The position numbers and the translations under genes were made by a program. The notes beneath the pieces are model-generated. The model worked only from the letters and a program-made list of their open reading frames with translations. It was not told where the DNA came from and searched no databases. From an uncultured Roseibium sp. (lineage in GTDB: Bacteria; Pseudomonadota; Alphaproteobacteria; Rhizobiales; Stappiaceae): 64,000 nucleotides of DNA. The stretch is taken from the NCBI RefSeq assembly GCF_947494555.1, contig NZ_CANLVF010000004.1, positions 372,001 to 436,000 of the forward strand. Reading direction: 5' to 3'. This document shows positions 26,218 through 35,263 of the stretch, piece after piece; position 1 is the stretch's first letter; every line of letters begins with the position of its first letter.

Positions 26218-29112
26218 ATGCGACGACTTTTGATCGGACTTGGCAGTCTGGTGATCATGCTGGTGACCATTGTTCTGGTCGTGCCGCTGTTCCTGCCCAA
26301 GGACGAGATCAAGCGTCAGGTGGTGGAACAGGTCGATAAGCGGCTTGGTTGGCGGGTCCGTCTTGACGGCCCTGTCTCCCTGTCCCTGTTTCCTGGGTTT
26401 TCGCTGGACGCGCAGGATATCGGTGTTTCCGGCGAGGCCGGTGCCGACGGTATAGAGTTCGCCAAGGCGGAGCGCGTCGTGTTCGGGCTTGCCTGGGGCG
26501 GCCTCCTGTCGGGCAACATTCAGGTGACGGGAATTACGCTCGATCAGCCCGACATATATCTCGAGGTCAGCCCAAACGGCGCAACGAGTTGGGAACCGCG
26601 CCGCGATCTCGGGCTTTCCGGTGACACGGCTTCCGGGACCAGCGAAACCTCTCCCGCTGGCGCAGACACACAGCCGGCACCCTCAGATACAGCGCGCGAT
26701 TCCGGCGGTTATCTCAAGAGCATCGGTGTTGACAGTCTCACCATCAACGGTGGCACGCTCACCTACAAGGATGCAACGCAGGAAAAACCGCTCAAGGTCA
26801 GTGGCCTCGACATGACCCTGTCCGCACCGGATCTTGGCGGTGACGTTGAGCTCACATCCGGCTTTGTTCTCCAGGACATCCCGATTGCCGTCAGCGGAAG
26901 CCTGAGCAACCCGCTCGGCCTGACGTCGGGCGAGCAGGTGCCGCTCAACCTAACGGTCTCAACGGGCGAGAATTCCTTTGAGGTTTCAGGCGAAACAGGT
27001 CTCGAGCCGACCCGTGCGGAACTGTCAATCAATGCGGCCGGGCCTTCCCTCAAGGCGTTGGCGCAACTGGCCGGACAGGAGATTGAAGCCGATCCCGGTG
27101 CTTATTCGCTCGACGCCATAATTTCCGGTTCGGAGGCATCGATTTCCGTGGCCGATCTGCACCTGGTTCTTGGCCAGTTGTCCTTGGGAGGCGCGGCGGA
27201 CGCGGATCTTTCTGGACTGGTGCCTGAAGTTTCCGGGCGTTTGGTGCTGAAGGACGGGTCAATCAAGGACCTCTTGCTGTTGGCCGGGCAGGATCTTCCG
27301 GCAAGCGGCAATCTGAGTGCCGATCTTGCCTTCGAAACGGTCGGCTTAACGGGTACAGAACTCGTGGCGGGCCTCGATATGAACGGATCGATCTCGATTG
27401 CCGACGGCGAAATCGGCGGGCTCGGTCTGGCATCGACCGTCGGTGATCCGGAAGCCGATCGGTTGACCGATCTGGCGGTGGATGTGGATCTCCAGGGACT
27501 GGAGCGCCCCATATCGATGAGCGGTGCGCTCGCCTGGCGTGGCGAGGCCTTCAGCATCACAGGCGAAGCCGACACGGCAAAACTTATGACCGGCAGTTCC
27601 GCACCCGTTTCCGTCGCGCTGAAAGGCAGCCGGGTCAGTGCCGGATTTACCGGCCAGGTCGCGATGACCGGAACCGTCGACGGGGCCGTCAATGTCGATA
27701 CGGCTGATCTACGCGGGCTCATGGGGTGGCTGGGACAGCCGATCGGAGCAGGCGGCGGGCTCAAAACCTTCAAGGCTTCCGGGATATTCGGGCTGCAACC
27801 CGGGGCGATTTCGTTTGAGGAGACACGCTTCACGCTCGATGAAACAAGCGGTGAGGCGAATGGCAAAATTGCCTTCGGAGACAGACCAAGCGTGAACGCG
27901 CGCCTGGCGCTGCGCCAGCTTGTTCTGGACCCATACCTTGGGGACGCGCCGCAGAGCAGAGGCAATAATACCGGAGGCTCCAACAGTACCGGAAGCTCGG
28001 GTGCATCAGGTGGCAGCGGCAACGCTGCGCCGCAGACACCGAAGCAAGCGTGGAGCACGGATCCGATCGATTTTGGCGGTCTTCAGGCGGTCGATGCCGA
28101 TTTCAAGGTTACCGCCGACGAAATCCGCTGGAACGAGATCAAAATCGGCGAGAGCGCGCTCTCCACCACCATCAAAAACGGCGTGTTGACAGCCAATCTG
28201 GAAAAACTGGCCCTTTACGATGGGGCGGGTATGGGCAGCGTCACGCTGAACGGCGGTGTGCAACCGCCGCAGGTTGCCGCTAAATTTTCACTCGCCGGGC
28301 TAAGTGCCTATCCGCTGCTGCGTGATGCTGCCGGTTTCGAGTGGATCGAAGGCCGGGCGGCCATCAATCTTGATGTCACATCAACGGGGGCGTCCCAACA
28401 GCAGCTTGTCCAGGGATTGAACGGAACGGCCGACTACGAATTCGTCGATGGAGCAATTCGCGGGATCAATATCCCGAAGATGGTTCGAGGTCTTTCGGTC
28501 GAGACATTGCTTGGATGGCAGGAAAACCAGTCCGAAAAAACCGACTTCAGTTCTCTCGGAGCCTCTTTCCAGATCGAAAACGGTATTGCCCGTACCGACG
28601 ATCTGGCCATGGTCGGGCCTCTGTTGCGCATGTCTGGCAACGGGACGACGGATCTACCGAACCAAAGCCTGAAATGGCGTGTCGAGCCGAGCATCGTGCC
28701 GACGCTTGAGGGCCAGCCGCCGATGCCGCGCCGGAAGGGCGAGGACAAGAAGATGGCCGGTCTCGGGGTTCCGATTGTCATTGACGGACCGTGGAGCGAT
28801 CCCCGGATCTATCCCGATATCGCCGGTATCCTGAAGGATCCGGAGGCCGCCTACAAGCAGTTGCAGCAGACGGGCGGCGAACTGATTTCCATTTTGAAAG
28901 GCAACAAGGACGCGCCCCAGGAGCTTGTCGAAACGGCAAATGATGTCATTCAGCGCGCGACGGGAGGACGGACGCAGATTGATGTCCAGAAGGTTATCGA
29001 TGGCGATGTCGATGATGAAGAAGTCCTCAAAGCGGTGGAGGAAGGCTTCGGTCTGCCGCCGGGGCTGCTCGGAAGTGTCCTGAAAAAGAAGAAGAACGAC
29101 GACAACAACTGA
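26218..29112 (+). CDS. AsmA family protein
   Basis: 964 residues from ATG 26218, preceded by GAAGGGAGACGC; an in-frame start at 26158 lacks support. An N-terminal membrane anchor (about 3-28) is followed by the AsmA pattern VVEQVDKRLGWRVRLDGPVSLSLFPGFSLDAQ, given here in part. A long beta-rich repetitive body follows, with a Gly/Ser/Asn linker near 580-600 and the conserved C-terminal AsmA region (GINIPKMVRGLS, IDGPWSDPRIYPDI). AsmA-like proteins span the periplasm as bridge-like lipid-transfer proteins and affect outer-membrane lipid make-up. Monocistronic by spacing. Confidence 0.9.
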   Translation: MRRLLIGLGSLVIMLVTIVLVVPLFLPKDEIKRQVVEQVDKRLGWRVRLDGPVSLSLFPGFSLDAQDIGVSGEAGADGIEFAKAERVVFGLAWGGLLSGNIQVTGITLDQPDIYLEVSPNGATSWEPRRDLGLSGDTASGTSETSPAGADTQPAPSDTARDSGGYLKSIGVDSLTINGGTLTYKDATQEKPLKVSGLDMTLSAPDLGGDVELTSGFVLQDIPIAVSGSLSNPLGLTSGEQVPLNLTVSTGENSFEVSGETGLEPTRAELSINAAGPSLKALAQLAGQEIEADPGAYSLDAIISGSEASISVADLHLVLGQLSLGGAADADLSGLVPEVSGRLVLKDGSIKDLLLLAGQDLPASGNLSADLAFETVGLTGTELVAGLDMNGSISIADGEIGGLGLASTVGDPEADRLTDLAVDVDLQGLERPISMSGALAWRGEAFSITGEADTAKLMTGSSAPVSVALKGSRVSAGFTGQVAMTGTVDGAVNVDTADLRGLMGWLGQPIGAGGGLKTFKASGIFGLQPGAISFEETRFTLDETSGEANGKIAFGDRPSVNARLALRQLVLDPYLGDAPQSRGNNTGGSNSTGSSGASGGSGNAAPQTPKQAWSTDPIDFGGLQAVDADFKVTADEIRWNEIKIGESALSTTIKNGVLTANLEKLALYDGAGMGSVTLNGGVQPPQVAAKFSLAGLSAYPLLRDAAGFEWIEGRAAINLDVTSTGASQQQLVQGLNGTADYEFVDGAIRGINIPKMVRGLSVETLLGWQENQSEKTDFSSLGASFQIENGIARTDDLAMVGPLLRMSGNGTTDLPNQSLKWRVEPSIVPTLEGQPPMPRRKGEDKKMAGLGVPIVIDGPWSDPRIYPDIAGILKDPEAAYKQLQQTGGELISILKGNKDAPQELVETANDVIQRATGGRTQIDVQKVIDGDVDDEEVLKAVEEGFGLPPGLLGSVLKKKKNDDNN

Positions 29113-29342
29113 CGACGTTGATCCGCCGCGCGAGACCAAATTTCCCTGTCAAAACAGTATCTTGACAGTTATGTATTAGTCGTGTGGGCAAGCGTGTCAC
29201 GAGGCCCGAACTGGCCGTAACAAACTGGTTCGTTTCCGCAGGTATATGCTTTCGACCTGCGGGATCATCTCAAAATCAAAATGTAATTTAAGGTATGGTA
29301 TTCCTGAAAATACTATCATTCGTTGTTGGCTGGAGCGTCGTC

Positions 29343-31367
29343 ATGCGATTGCGCGATTTCATTTCAAAAAAATACCTGCACGTTTTTGCCCTGGCCTGTG
29401 CCGGCCTCATTGCCGGGCCGGCCGTCGCACAAGTTTCCTGGAGCGCCGAAGCAAGCCTTAAGGTGCACCGCCTTTCGGATCTTTCGTTTTCACCCGATGG
29501 CGCCAGGCTTCTTTACGGGGTTAACAGTGTGGACCTTGGCGAAGACACCTATCCGGTCGAATTTTTCATTTCAGATGCGGACGGAGGCAATACCCGCACA
29601 TTGCTCGAGCCTTCTTCCAACCATTCCGCGGCCCAGTGGGCGCCTGACGGAAACCGGATTGCCTACCTGTCTTCCAGAACCGGGATCAACACTGTCTGGG
29701 TCATTGATCCAAGAGGCGGAAAAAGCGTTCAACTGACCCGTGTTCGGCGTGATATCTCCAGTTTCAAGTGGTCGCCCGACGGCAATGCCATAGCGTTTGT
29801 CATGCCGGATCCCGACTACATCCCCCCGGATGTGCAAGATTCGGACACGTTCGAGAAGAATCATCTTTGGCTGCAAAAGTTGAAGGACGGCAAGCCGGAT
29901 GGCGAGGCGGTCAATCTGACGGTGAACGCCGACTTTTCTGTAAGCGAATGGGGCGGAAACTGGTCCTACGACTGGGCGCCGGACAATCGCAGCATTGCTT
30001 TTGCGCATCAGGAACGTCCCGGTCTGGATTACTGGACGAAAGCACAACTATCGATTGTTGAAATCGGAACCGGGAACATCCGCCGGATCTACGGTGAGGA
30101 TGAAAACTGGAAGTATTTTCCCAGATATTCGCCTGATGGAAAATGGATTGCGTTCATTAACGCACCGGGAGCGTTCAAGTGGTCTTTCCTGTGGGATATC
30201 AAGCTGTTTTCCGTTGGTGGCGGTGACGTTGTCGAACTCCCTGCAAGCAAGAACAGATTGCCGTTTCCATGGGAGTGGGCACCGGACTCACAGAGCCTGT
30301 ACTACATTGAAAATGATCGCGTGACCTATTCGTTTTACGAAATGCCGGTCGACGGATCCGCCTATTCCAAGATATTCGGATCTCCGGAAAACTTGAGCGT
30401 GCCGGGTCTCAACACCTACCTGACTTCTTCCTTTGTGGACGTCAGTGCAGACGGTTCAAGGCTTGCCTTCATCGGTCAGACACACGACCTGCCGCCAGAG
30501 ATATATGTCAGCGATGTGAGTGAGTTCGACCCCGTCAGGGTTACTGGCGTGAACGATGAATTTGCCGGGGTGGGAGACTTAAGGACGGAACTTGTCGAGT
30601 GGACGTCGCTCGACAATACACGTGTGGAAGGGCTTCTAAGTTATCCGGAGAGTTATCGCGAAGGTGAAGTCTACCCATTGGTCGTGCAGATACATGGTGG
30701 CCCGAATGGCGTCGACTTCAATGAATACTTGCCGTTGATGAAGTTCTTTGCGACCGCAGCGTATCTGGAGAAAGGTTATTTTGTCTTGCGCGTCAACTAT
30801 CGTGGCACGCTTGGTTATGGCCGGACGTTCCGAGAGGGTCTGATCGGAAGATTCGGTGGTCCGGACTATCAGGACATCATGACCGGGGTGAACAATGTCA
30901 TTGCACGTGGGCTTGTGGATCCAGAGCAGCTTTTCGTCGTCGGGCAGAGCAACGGCGGCACATTGACGAGCTGGATCATTACGCAAACCGATCGTTTCAA
31001 GTCCGCCTGCCCGATTGCCGGTGAAACAGACTATATCAGCCTTGAGGGCACAAACGGCTATTTTCAGACAAGCTGGTACCTCGGTGGAAGTTTCATAGAC
31101 AATCTGCAGATGTTTCTCGATCGGTCCCCGATCTTTCACGTCAAGAACGTGCGCACACCGGTTCTTATTCAGGGGGGGCTTCTGGACGACAATGTCCCGT
31201 ATACGCAGTTGGAAGAGTTTTATCGTGCCATAAAACGTGCGGGTGCCGAAGCTCAACTGGTCGGATACCCTAAATCCACCCACGACTACTATCCCCCTAA
31301 CCTCTACCTCAGGCTCCTGCGCTCTTGTCTCGACTGGACGGAAAAGCATCGCAAAACAAGCGAGTAA
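29343..31367 (+). CDS. S9 family prolyl-oligopeptidase-type peptidase, exported
   Basis: 674 residues from ATG 29343, selected because GGAG stands eight bases before it and the product then begins with a classic signal peptide (ends AVAQ, residue about 30). The frame extends to 29295. The N-terminal half is a beta-propeller with WD40/TolB-like blades (LSFSPDGARLLYG, AAQWAPDGNRIAYLSS, FKWSPDGNAIAF). The C-terminal alpha/beta hydrolase domain has the nucleophile S536 in GQSNGG, acidic D615/D616 in LLDDN, and H647 in STHDYY. It is likely a periplasmic dipeptidyl- or acylaminoacyl-peptidase; specificity is unknown. Confidence 0.9.
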   Translation: MRLRDFISKKYLHVFALACAGLIAGPAVAQVSWSAEASLKVHRLSDLSFSPDGARLLYGVNSVDLGEDTYPVEFFISDADGGNTRTLLEPSSNHSAAQWAPDGNRIAYLSSRTGINTVWVIDPRGGKSVQLTRVRRDISSFKWSPDGNAIAFVMPDPDYIPPDVQDSDTFEKNHLWLQKLKDGKPDGEAVNLTVNADFSVSEWGGNWSYDWAPDNRSIAFAHQERPGLDYWTKAQLSIVEIGTGNIRRIYGEDENWKYFPRYSPDGKWIAFINAPGAFKWSFLWDIKLFSVGGGDVVELPASKNRLPFPWEWAPDSQSLYYIENDRVTYSFYEMPVDGSAYSKIFGSPENLSVPGLNTYLTSSFVDVSADGSRLAFIGQTHDLPPEIYVSDVSEFDPVRVTGVNDEFAGVGDLRTELVEWTSLDNTRVEGLLSYPESYREGEVYPLVVQIHGGPNGVDFNEYLPLMKFFATAAYLEKGYFVLRVNYRGTLGYGRTFREGLIGRFGGPDYQDIMTGVNNVIARGLVDPEQLFVVGQSNGGTLTSWIITQTDRFKSACPIAGETDYISLEGTNGYFQTSWYLGGSFIDNLQMFLDRSPIFHVKNVRTPVLIQGGLLDDNVPYTQLEEFYRAIKRAGAEAQLVGYPKSTHDYYPPNLYLRLLRSCLDWTEKHRKTSE

Positions 31368-31394
31368 TCGCGTCCGGCCCAATATCAGAAATTT

Positions 31395-32204
31395 TCAAAG
31401 GTTCTGCTGAAGCGCGCCAAGCAGGGGGGCCGGTGCGTCTTCATGAACGAGATGAGCAGCATCCTCGATCGGCGTGAAACTGTCTGCTTTGAGCAATTCC
31501 TGAACTTCGCGGCCTTGTTGTTCCGGGATGAATGTGTCGCGCGTGCCCCAGATCATGTGAACGTCAAAGTCTGTCGGCTTGTAGAGTTGTTGTGCCTGCG
31601 CGATGTTTCGGACGTCCGCCTGCGCGATCTGCCGGTAAAAGGCCGGTTTGCCGATCTCGCCGGACCAGGGTTTGAGGTACATCCTGATTGTGTCTTCGCG
31701 AAGCGGGTAGTGGGCAGCGGCCTGAATGTAGGCTCGAAAAAGGGCTTCATGGGCGTAGTCGGGCAATCCGGCGAATGCCGGTTCGTATTGCGAGACGTGG
31801 GCAAAGAAAGGGGAACCGGATGGCAATACCGCGACAGAATTGATGAGGTGCAGTTTGCCGTATTCGATTCCATTCACAAAATGCCCGCGCAGGGCGGCAA
31901 GACCGCCGAAGTCATGTCCGACGACTTGCGGCCGTTCCAGTTGCCAGTGGCCGATCAGGTGTTCCAGAAGATCGCTTTGTACCGACTCGGTCACGTTTTG
32001 CGCGTCGCTTTTCTCGGACAACCCGGTTCCCAGCATGTCGAAGTAATAGACCTTGCGGTTGTGTGCCAGCCACGGCGCGATCGAGCGCCAGGCTTGTGCC
32101 GACCACGGGAATCCGTGCACGAGCACGATCGGCTCACCTTCACCCATCGATCCCCAGGCCACGGATTGACCGTTGAAGGAAAACCGTTCATTCAAGTGCA
32201 GCAT
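31395..32204 (-). CDS. Alpha/beta hydrolase with Asp nucleophile (haloalkane dehalogenase/epoxide hydrolase-like)
   Basis: 269 residues from ATG 32204, which has GAGG seven bases upstream; an ATG 15 bases earlier lacks one. The oxyanion segment is HGFPWSA (30-36) and the nucleophile elbow is VGHDFGG with D98. Asp at this position points to haloalkane dehalogenases, fluoroacetate dehalogenases or epoxide hydrolases rather than esterases. A later WGTRDTFIPE and a catalytic His in DAAHLVHED complete the triad. It is transcribed divergently from an ArsR-type regulator only 57 bases away, which probably controls it. The natural substrate cannot be told. Confidence 0.83.
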   Translation of the reverse strand: MLHLNERFSFNGQSVAWGSMGEGEPIVLVHGFPWSAQAWRSIAPWLAHNRKVYYFDMLGTGLSEKSDAQNVTESVQSDLLEHLIGHWQLERPQVVGHDFGGLAALRGHFVNGIEYGKLHLINSVAVLPSGSPFFAHVSQYEPAFAGLPDYAHEALFRAYIQAAAHYPLREDTIRMYLKPWSGEIGKPAFYRQIAQADVRNIAQAQQLYKPTDFDVHMIWGTRDTFIPEQQGREVQELLKADSFTPIEDAAHLVHEDAPAPLLGALQQNL

Positions 32205-32260
32205 CGTTTCGCCTCGCATCTAGAGATATACAATTAGCAAAATAGCTATATGACTATAAT
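32205..32260. promoter_or_regulatory. Shared divergent promoter/operator of hydrolase and ArsR regulator
   Basis: A 56-base AT-rich spacer holding an 8-bp palindrome ATAGCTAT (32242-32249), a plausible operator for the winged-helix regulator. No box is known for this regulator. Confidence 0.45.
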
Positions 32261-32581
32261 ATGCCACTCCGCGAAGATCAAATAAAAGCGCTCGCCAACG
32301 AAACCCGGATCGAGATCCTTCGCATTCTCGACCGGCCGATGGAGCATTTTTCCCATCAGGAGTCAGCGGATCCTGAAGAGAGCGGTGTGTGTGTGCAGTT
32401 GATCGCAGAGCATTTCGGTGTCAGCCAGCCGACCATGAGCCGGCATATCGAGCTGTTGAAGCGGGCAGATTTCATATCTGCCAAGCGGCAACAGAAATGG
32501 ACCTACTGTCTGCGGAACGAAGCGGCACTGGCGGATTATGCCAGTTGGCTGAAAGAAAGCTTGAAAATCAGAGATATCTGA
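32261..32581 (+). CDS. ArsR/HTH-type transcriptional regulator
   Basis: 106 residues. The winged helix-turn-helix pattern is clear: IKALANETRIEILRILDR (7-24), then a recognition helix region VSQPTMSRHIELLKRADFI. An acidic loop with a single Cys (GVCVQL) sits between helices. No CxC metal site of metal sensors such as ArsR/SmtB is visible, so it likely senses an organic ligand or redox state. Divergent orientation to the alpha/beta hydrolase suggests that it represses that gene and itself. Confidence 0.85.
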   Translation: MPLREDQIKALANETRIEILRILDRPMEHFSHQESADPEESGVCVQLIAEHFGVSQPTMSRHIELLKRADFISAKRQQKWTYCLRNEAALADYASWLKESLKIRDI

Positions 32582-32590
32582 AGAGAACCC

Positions 32591-32624
32591 GCACCGGGGT
32601 CCAGAAGAGCCCCGGTGCGTTTAT
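32591..32624 (+). terminator. Terminator after the ArsR-type gene
   Basis: A 9-bp perfect stem, GCACCGGGG (32591-32599) and CCCCGGTGC (32610-32618), then GTTTA. It probably serves both convergent genes. Confidence 0.75.
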
Positions 32625-32654
32625 TCCGGCATGAGATCTTGTGCATTTTGATCG

Positions 32655-33488
32655 TTAGTACCAGAAACCTTCGCGGCGCCAGATCGTGAATTGCCCGCGC
32701 ACGGGTGGTGAGGGCGTTCCGCCGTCAATCATGAATTCCCGGCCGCCGTTGATACCCTTGCCATTGGTCTGACGCAGGATCACATATTCGTTGCACTGCG
32801 GCCCGCCACTGGAACTCTGGCACATGTCGATGCGGGCTCGTTTTCCTTCCATCTGTTCCCAGACCCAGTCCACGATTGCGACGTGTCCGCCCCAGACCAT
32901 GAAGTCCAGCGGCTTGACTTCGGTGATGTCGTCGATGTTGATCTTGGCGACATGTTGCGGGTACTTGCGCGGGGAGACGCCGTGATATTTGTCCCACTCG
33001 CCGACCCAGATCAGGAAATTCGCGACAAAGCCGATGCAGTCCATGCCGAAAAAGCGGTCCTGAACCATTTGCTGCAGGGCGGCGCGGTCCGACATCTTGT
33101 CGAAGTAAAGTCTCTTGATCTTTCCCTTCTCCTCGACGTCCTTGGTGCCGTCCTTGTTCGCGCGGCCACAGACTTCGACTTTGTATTTGTCGAGAAGGTC
33201 CTTGTGCTTCAGCATGAAGTTCCAGATCTTGACGAAAGCTTCGTCGTTGCCCTGTCCCTTCAATGCAAGGTCAATCGCCCTGCCTCCAACATGCCGGTTG
33301 AGGTTTTCGCCTACCTCGTTCTTGATCCAGCGGAAATTCTTGTAAAAACTGTGCGCGCTGTCGTTCCCGCCGTTGCCGCGGTCCTTGCAAAGATACTGGT
33401 TGAGCGCAACCGGACCAGCGTTGGTCTGTAACCCCGGTTTGGTGAGCAGATCCACATATTCGTACGGCAGGTTAAATGCTTCGGCCAA
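32655..33488 (-). CDS. Hypothetical protein with NlpC/P60-like Cys-His motifs
   Basis: 277 residues, not confidently recognised. A segment DCIGFVANFL has C151 after an Asp, followed 51 residues later by WGGHVAIVDW with H202. This spacing and the DCxGFV / GHVAIV patterns resemble the cysteine-histidine core of NlpC/P60 (papain-like) hydrolases. There is no signal peptide or membrane segment. The N-terminal 140 residues are charged and helical with no known match; the C-terminal 40 residues are Gly/Pro-rich. It may cleave cell-wall peptides or amides, or act as a toxin-type effector. Neighbours offer no clue; it stands alone between convergent and divergent genes. Confidence 0.6.
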   Translation of the reverse strand: MAEAFNLPYEYVDLLTKPGLQTNAGPVALNQYLCKDRGNGGNDSAHSFYKNFRWIKNEVGENLNRHVGGRAIDLALKGQGNDEAFVKIWNFMLKHKDLLDKYKVEVCGRANKDGTKDVEEKGKIKRLYFDKMSDRAALQQMVQDRFFGMDCIGFVANFLIWVGEWDKYHGVSPRKYPQHVAKINIDDITEVKPLDFMVWGGHVAIVDWVWEQMEGKRARIDMCQSSSGGPQCNEYVILRQTNGKGINGGREFMIDGGTPSPPVRGQFTIWRREGFWY

Positions 33489-33848
33489 ATTAGTTCTCCA
33501 TCAATTGTTGTAGCGACCGGCACGGGTCCGGTCAGCGCGTACGACCCACCTTGCCTGAAATACAGGCTGTGAGACTGGCCGCAGCGCAGGGCAGAAAAAT
33601 TGCCCCTGGTAAAATCAGTACGGTCAACCGATCAAGGCTAACACATTTCCAGGGCCAGCCTTAGAGGCATCGATGCACGAAGATGTTGCGCGAATGCAGA
33701 TAGGCAGCTTCGCGGCTTTGGACGTGCGGAACCGCGTTCGCTGAACTGACTGAAAACCTAGACTGCGACACTTTATGGCGAACACGGCAACTGACGTCAG
33801 AAGTGTGTTGTGTTTTGATCGGAAGCGTCACCAGGAACAGGTAACCGA
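33489..33848. other. Intergenic region upstream of the NlpC-like and ChbG-like genes
   Basis: About 360 bases between divergent genes. No repeat, RNA fold or credible small gene was seen. It should carry the promoters of both. Confidence 0.4.
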
Positions 33849-34640
33849 ATGCCGGAAAAAACGAGATTGCTCATACGCGTGGACGATGCGGGCTCCTGCC
33901 GGGCGTCGAACCTTGGATGCCTGCGTGCCTGTACAGAGGGGCCGGCGCGGAGCACCGAGGTCATGATGCCGTGCGCCTGGGTCCCTCACGCCGCCGTGCT
34001 ATTCAACGCACGCACCGATGTCGATATTGGCATCCACCTGACCTTGACCAGCGAATGGAACGCAGTGAAATGGCGCCCTCTGACAGACGCGGAAAGCCTC
34101 GTCGATGAGGCGGGGTACTTTCTGCCGTTGCTGACGCCGAGGGCGGGAGACCATCGGCCCAGTCTGGTCGACAGACGCTGGTCGCTCGACGAGATCGTAC
34201 GTGAATTCCGGGCGCAAATCGAACTGGGCGTGAAGCTGTTTTCAAATGCCTCCCACATCAGCTCGCACATGATACGGCATTTTTCAGATTTCGACCCACG
34301 CCTTGGCGAGGCTATTTCCGAATTGTGCGAAGAGTTCGGACTGATCGACGATCCTTTCGGACACGGCCTTCCAAGGTTCGCTCCCTATCCGGCCTTTCCC
34401 CGGGACAGCCGCTTCCGGGCCAAGTCGTTTGTAGACGGCCTGACGGATCTCTCTCCTGGCACCCACATCTTCATTGACCATCCCGGGGTTGATTGTGACG
34501 AACTGGCTGACATCGGCCATCCCGGCTATGAAGACGTGGCTGCGGACAGGGTGTCTTGCCTGGACATGCTGACCTCGCCCGAAGTTGCTGAGGCAATCGA
34601 TCGGTTGGGGGTTGAGCTGATCAGCTACCGCGAGCTCTAG
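33849..34640 (+). CDS. ChbG/HpnK family (YdjC-like) carbohydrate deacetylase
   Basis: 263 residues. The metal-binding core of the family shows RVDDAG (10-15), GIHLTLTSEW (61-70) and a histidine pair SHISSHMIRH (about 134-143), with HPG near residue 216. Members deacetylate chitooligosaccharides or related sugars using a Zn/Mg ion bound by an Asp and two His. The reading frame begins at ATG 33849 after CAGGTAACCGA. The gene converges with phnN, 52 bases away, and appears unrelated to it. Substrate not predictable. Confidence 0.82.
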   Translation: MPEKTRLLIRVDDAGSCRASNLGCLRACTEGPARSTEVMMPCAWVPHAAVLFNARTDVDIGIHLTLTSEWNAVKWRPLTDAESLVDEAGYFLPLLTPRAGDHRPSLVDRRWSLDEIVREFRAQIELGVKLFSNASHISSHMIRHFSDFDPRLGEAISELCEEFGLIDDPFGHGLPRFAPYPAFPRDSRFRAKSFVDGLTDLSPGTHIFIDHPGVDCDELADIGHPGYEDVAADRVSCLDMLTSPEVAEAIDRLGVELISYREL

Positions 34641-34692
34641 CTGGTCGCATCTCGATGGCATGACGCCGCCGGCGCATCGTGCACAGACAATT

Positions 34693-35223
34693 TCAAAGAT
34701 GCAGAGCGCGGACCATCTCGGTTATTCCCTCTTCCACCGTGCCTGTGTTTTCGATCCGGTGAAGGTTCGGGACATCCTGTGGTTCAAGGTCCGCCCGTCT
34801 CAGGCGCTGTTCGATATCGTCTCTGCTTTCCCGTCCCCTGGAAGCCAGACGCTCGGCAAGTACCTCGACCGGTGCCGTGATCAGCAGCACTATGGCTGTC
34901 TGGTATTTTTCGGCCGCGCGTGCCAGGACGCGGCGCGATCCGTTGGCAATCACGGTGCTTCCGGTTCGAATGTGTTCGTCATAGGTCTTCGGGATGACGT
35001 AGCCCAGGCCGTGCGCTTCCCAGGACAAAGCAGTCTCATCCCGCTCGACCAGATTGTCGAACTCTTCCCGGGTAAGCGTTTCATGATCTTCAGCCTCCGG
35101 ATCGGCGCGGCGCGTGATGGCGCGGCGGGCGAAAAGGACATCGGTCCTCTCGGCCAGCTTCAACTGAAGCGCGGACATCAACGTGTCCTTTCCAGCGCCG
35201 CTCGGTCCAACCACGAGCACCAT
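34693..35223 (-). CDS. phnN: Ribose 1,5-bisphosphate phosphokinase PhnN
   Basis: 176 residues from ATG 35223, giving a P-loop GPSGAGKDT at 7-15, the usual place. The open frame continues upstream to a TTG at 35322 that overlaps phnM; the exact start is uncertain, because no strong ribosome-binding site precedes the ATG. The product resembles guanylate kinases (RRAITRRADPEAEDHE, SWEAHGLGYVIP). PhnN phosphorylates ribose 1,5-bisphosphate to PRPP, the last step that returns the C-P lyase sugar phosphate to nucleotide metabolism. It is the terminal gene of the phn operon. Confidence 0.87.
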   Translation of the reverse strand: MVLVVGPSGAGKDTLMSALQLKLAERTDVLFARRAITRRADPEAEDHETLTREEFDNLVERDETALSWEAHGLGYVIPKTYDEHIRTGSTVIANGSRRVLARAAEKYQTAIVLLITAPVEVLAERLASRGRESRDDIEQRLRRADLEPQDVPNLHRIENTGTVEEGITEMVRALHL

Positions 35224-35263
35224 TCTGCCAGGGCCGACTTTATCCGAGGGTGATCCGCCGGCT

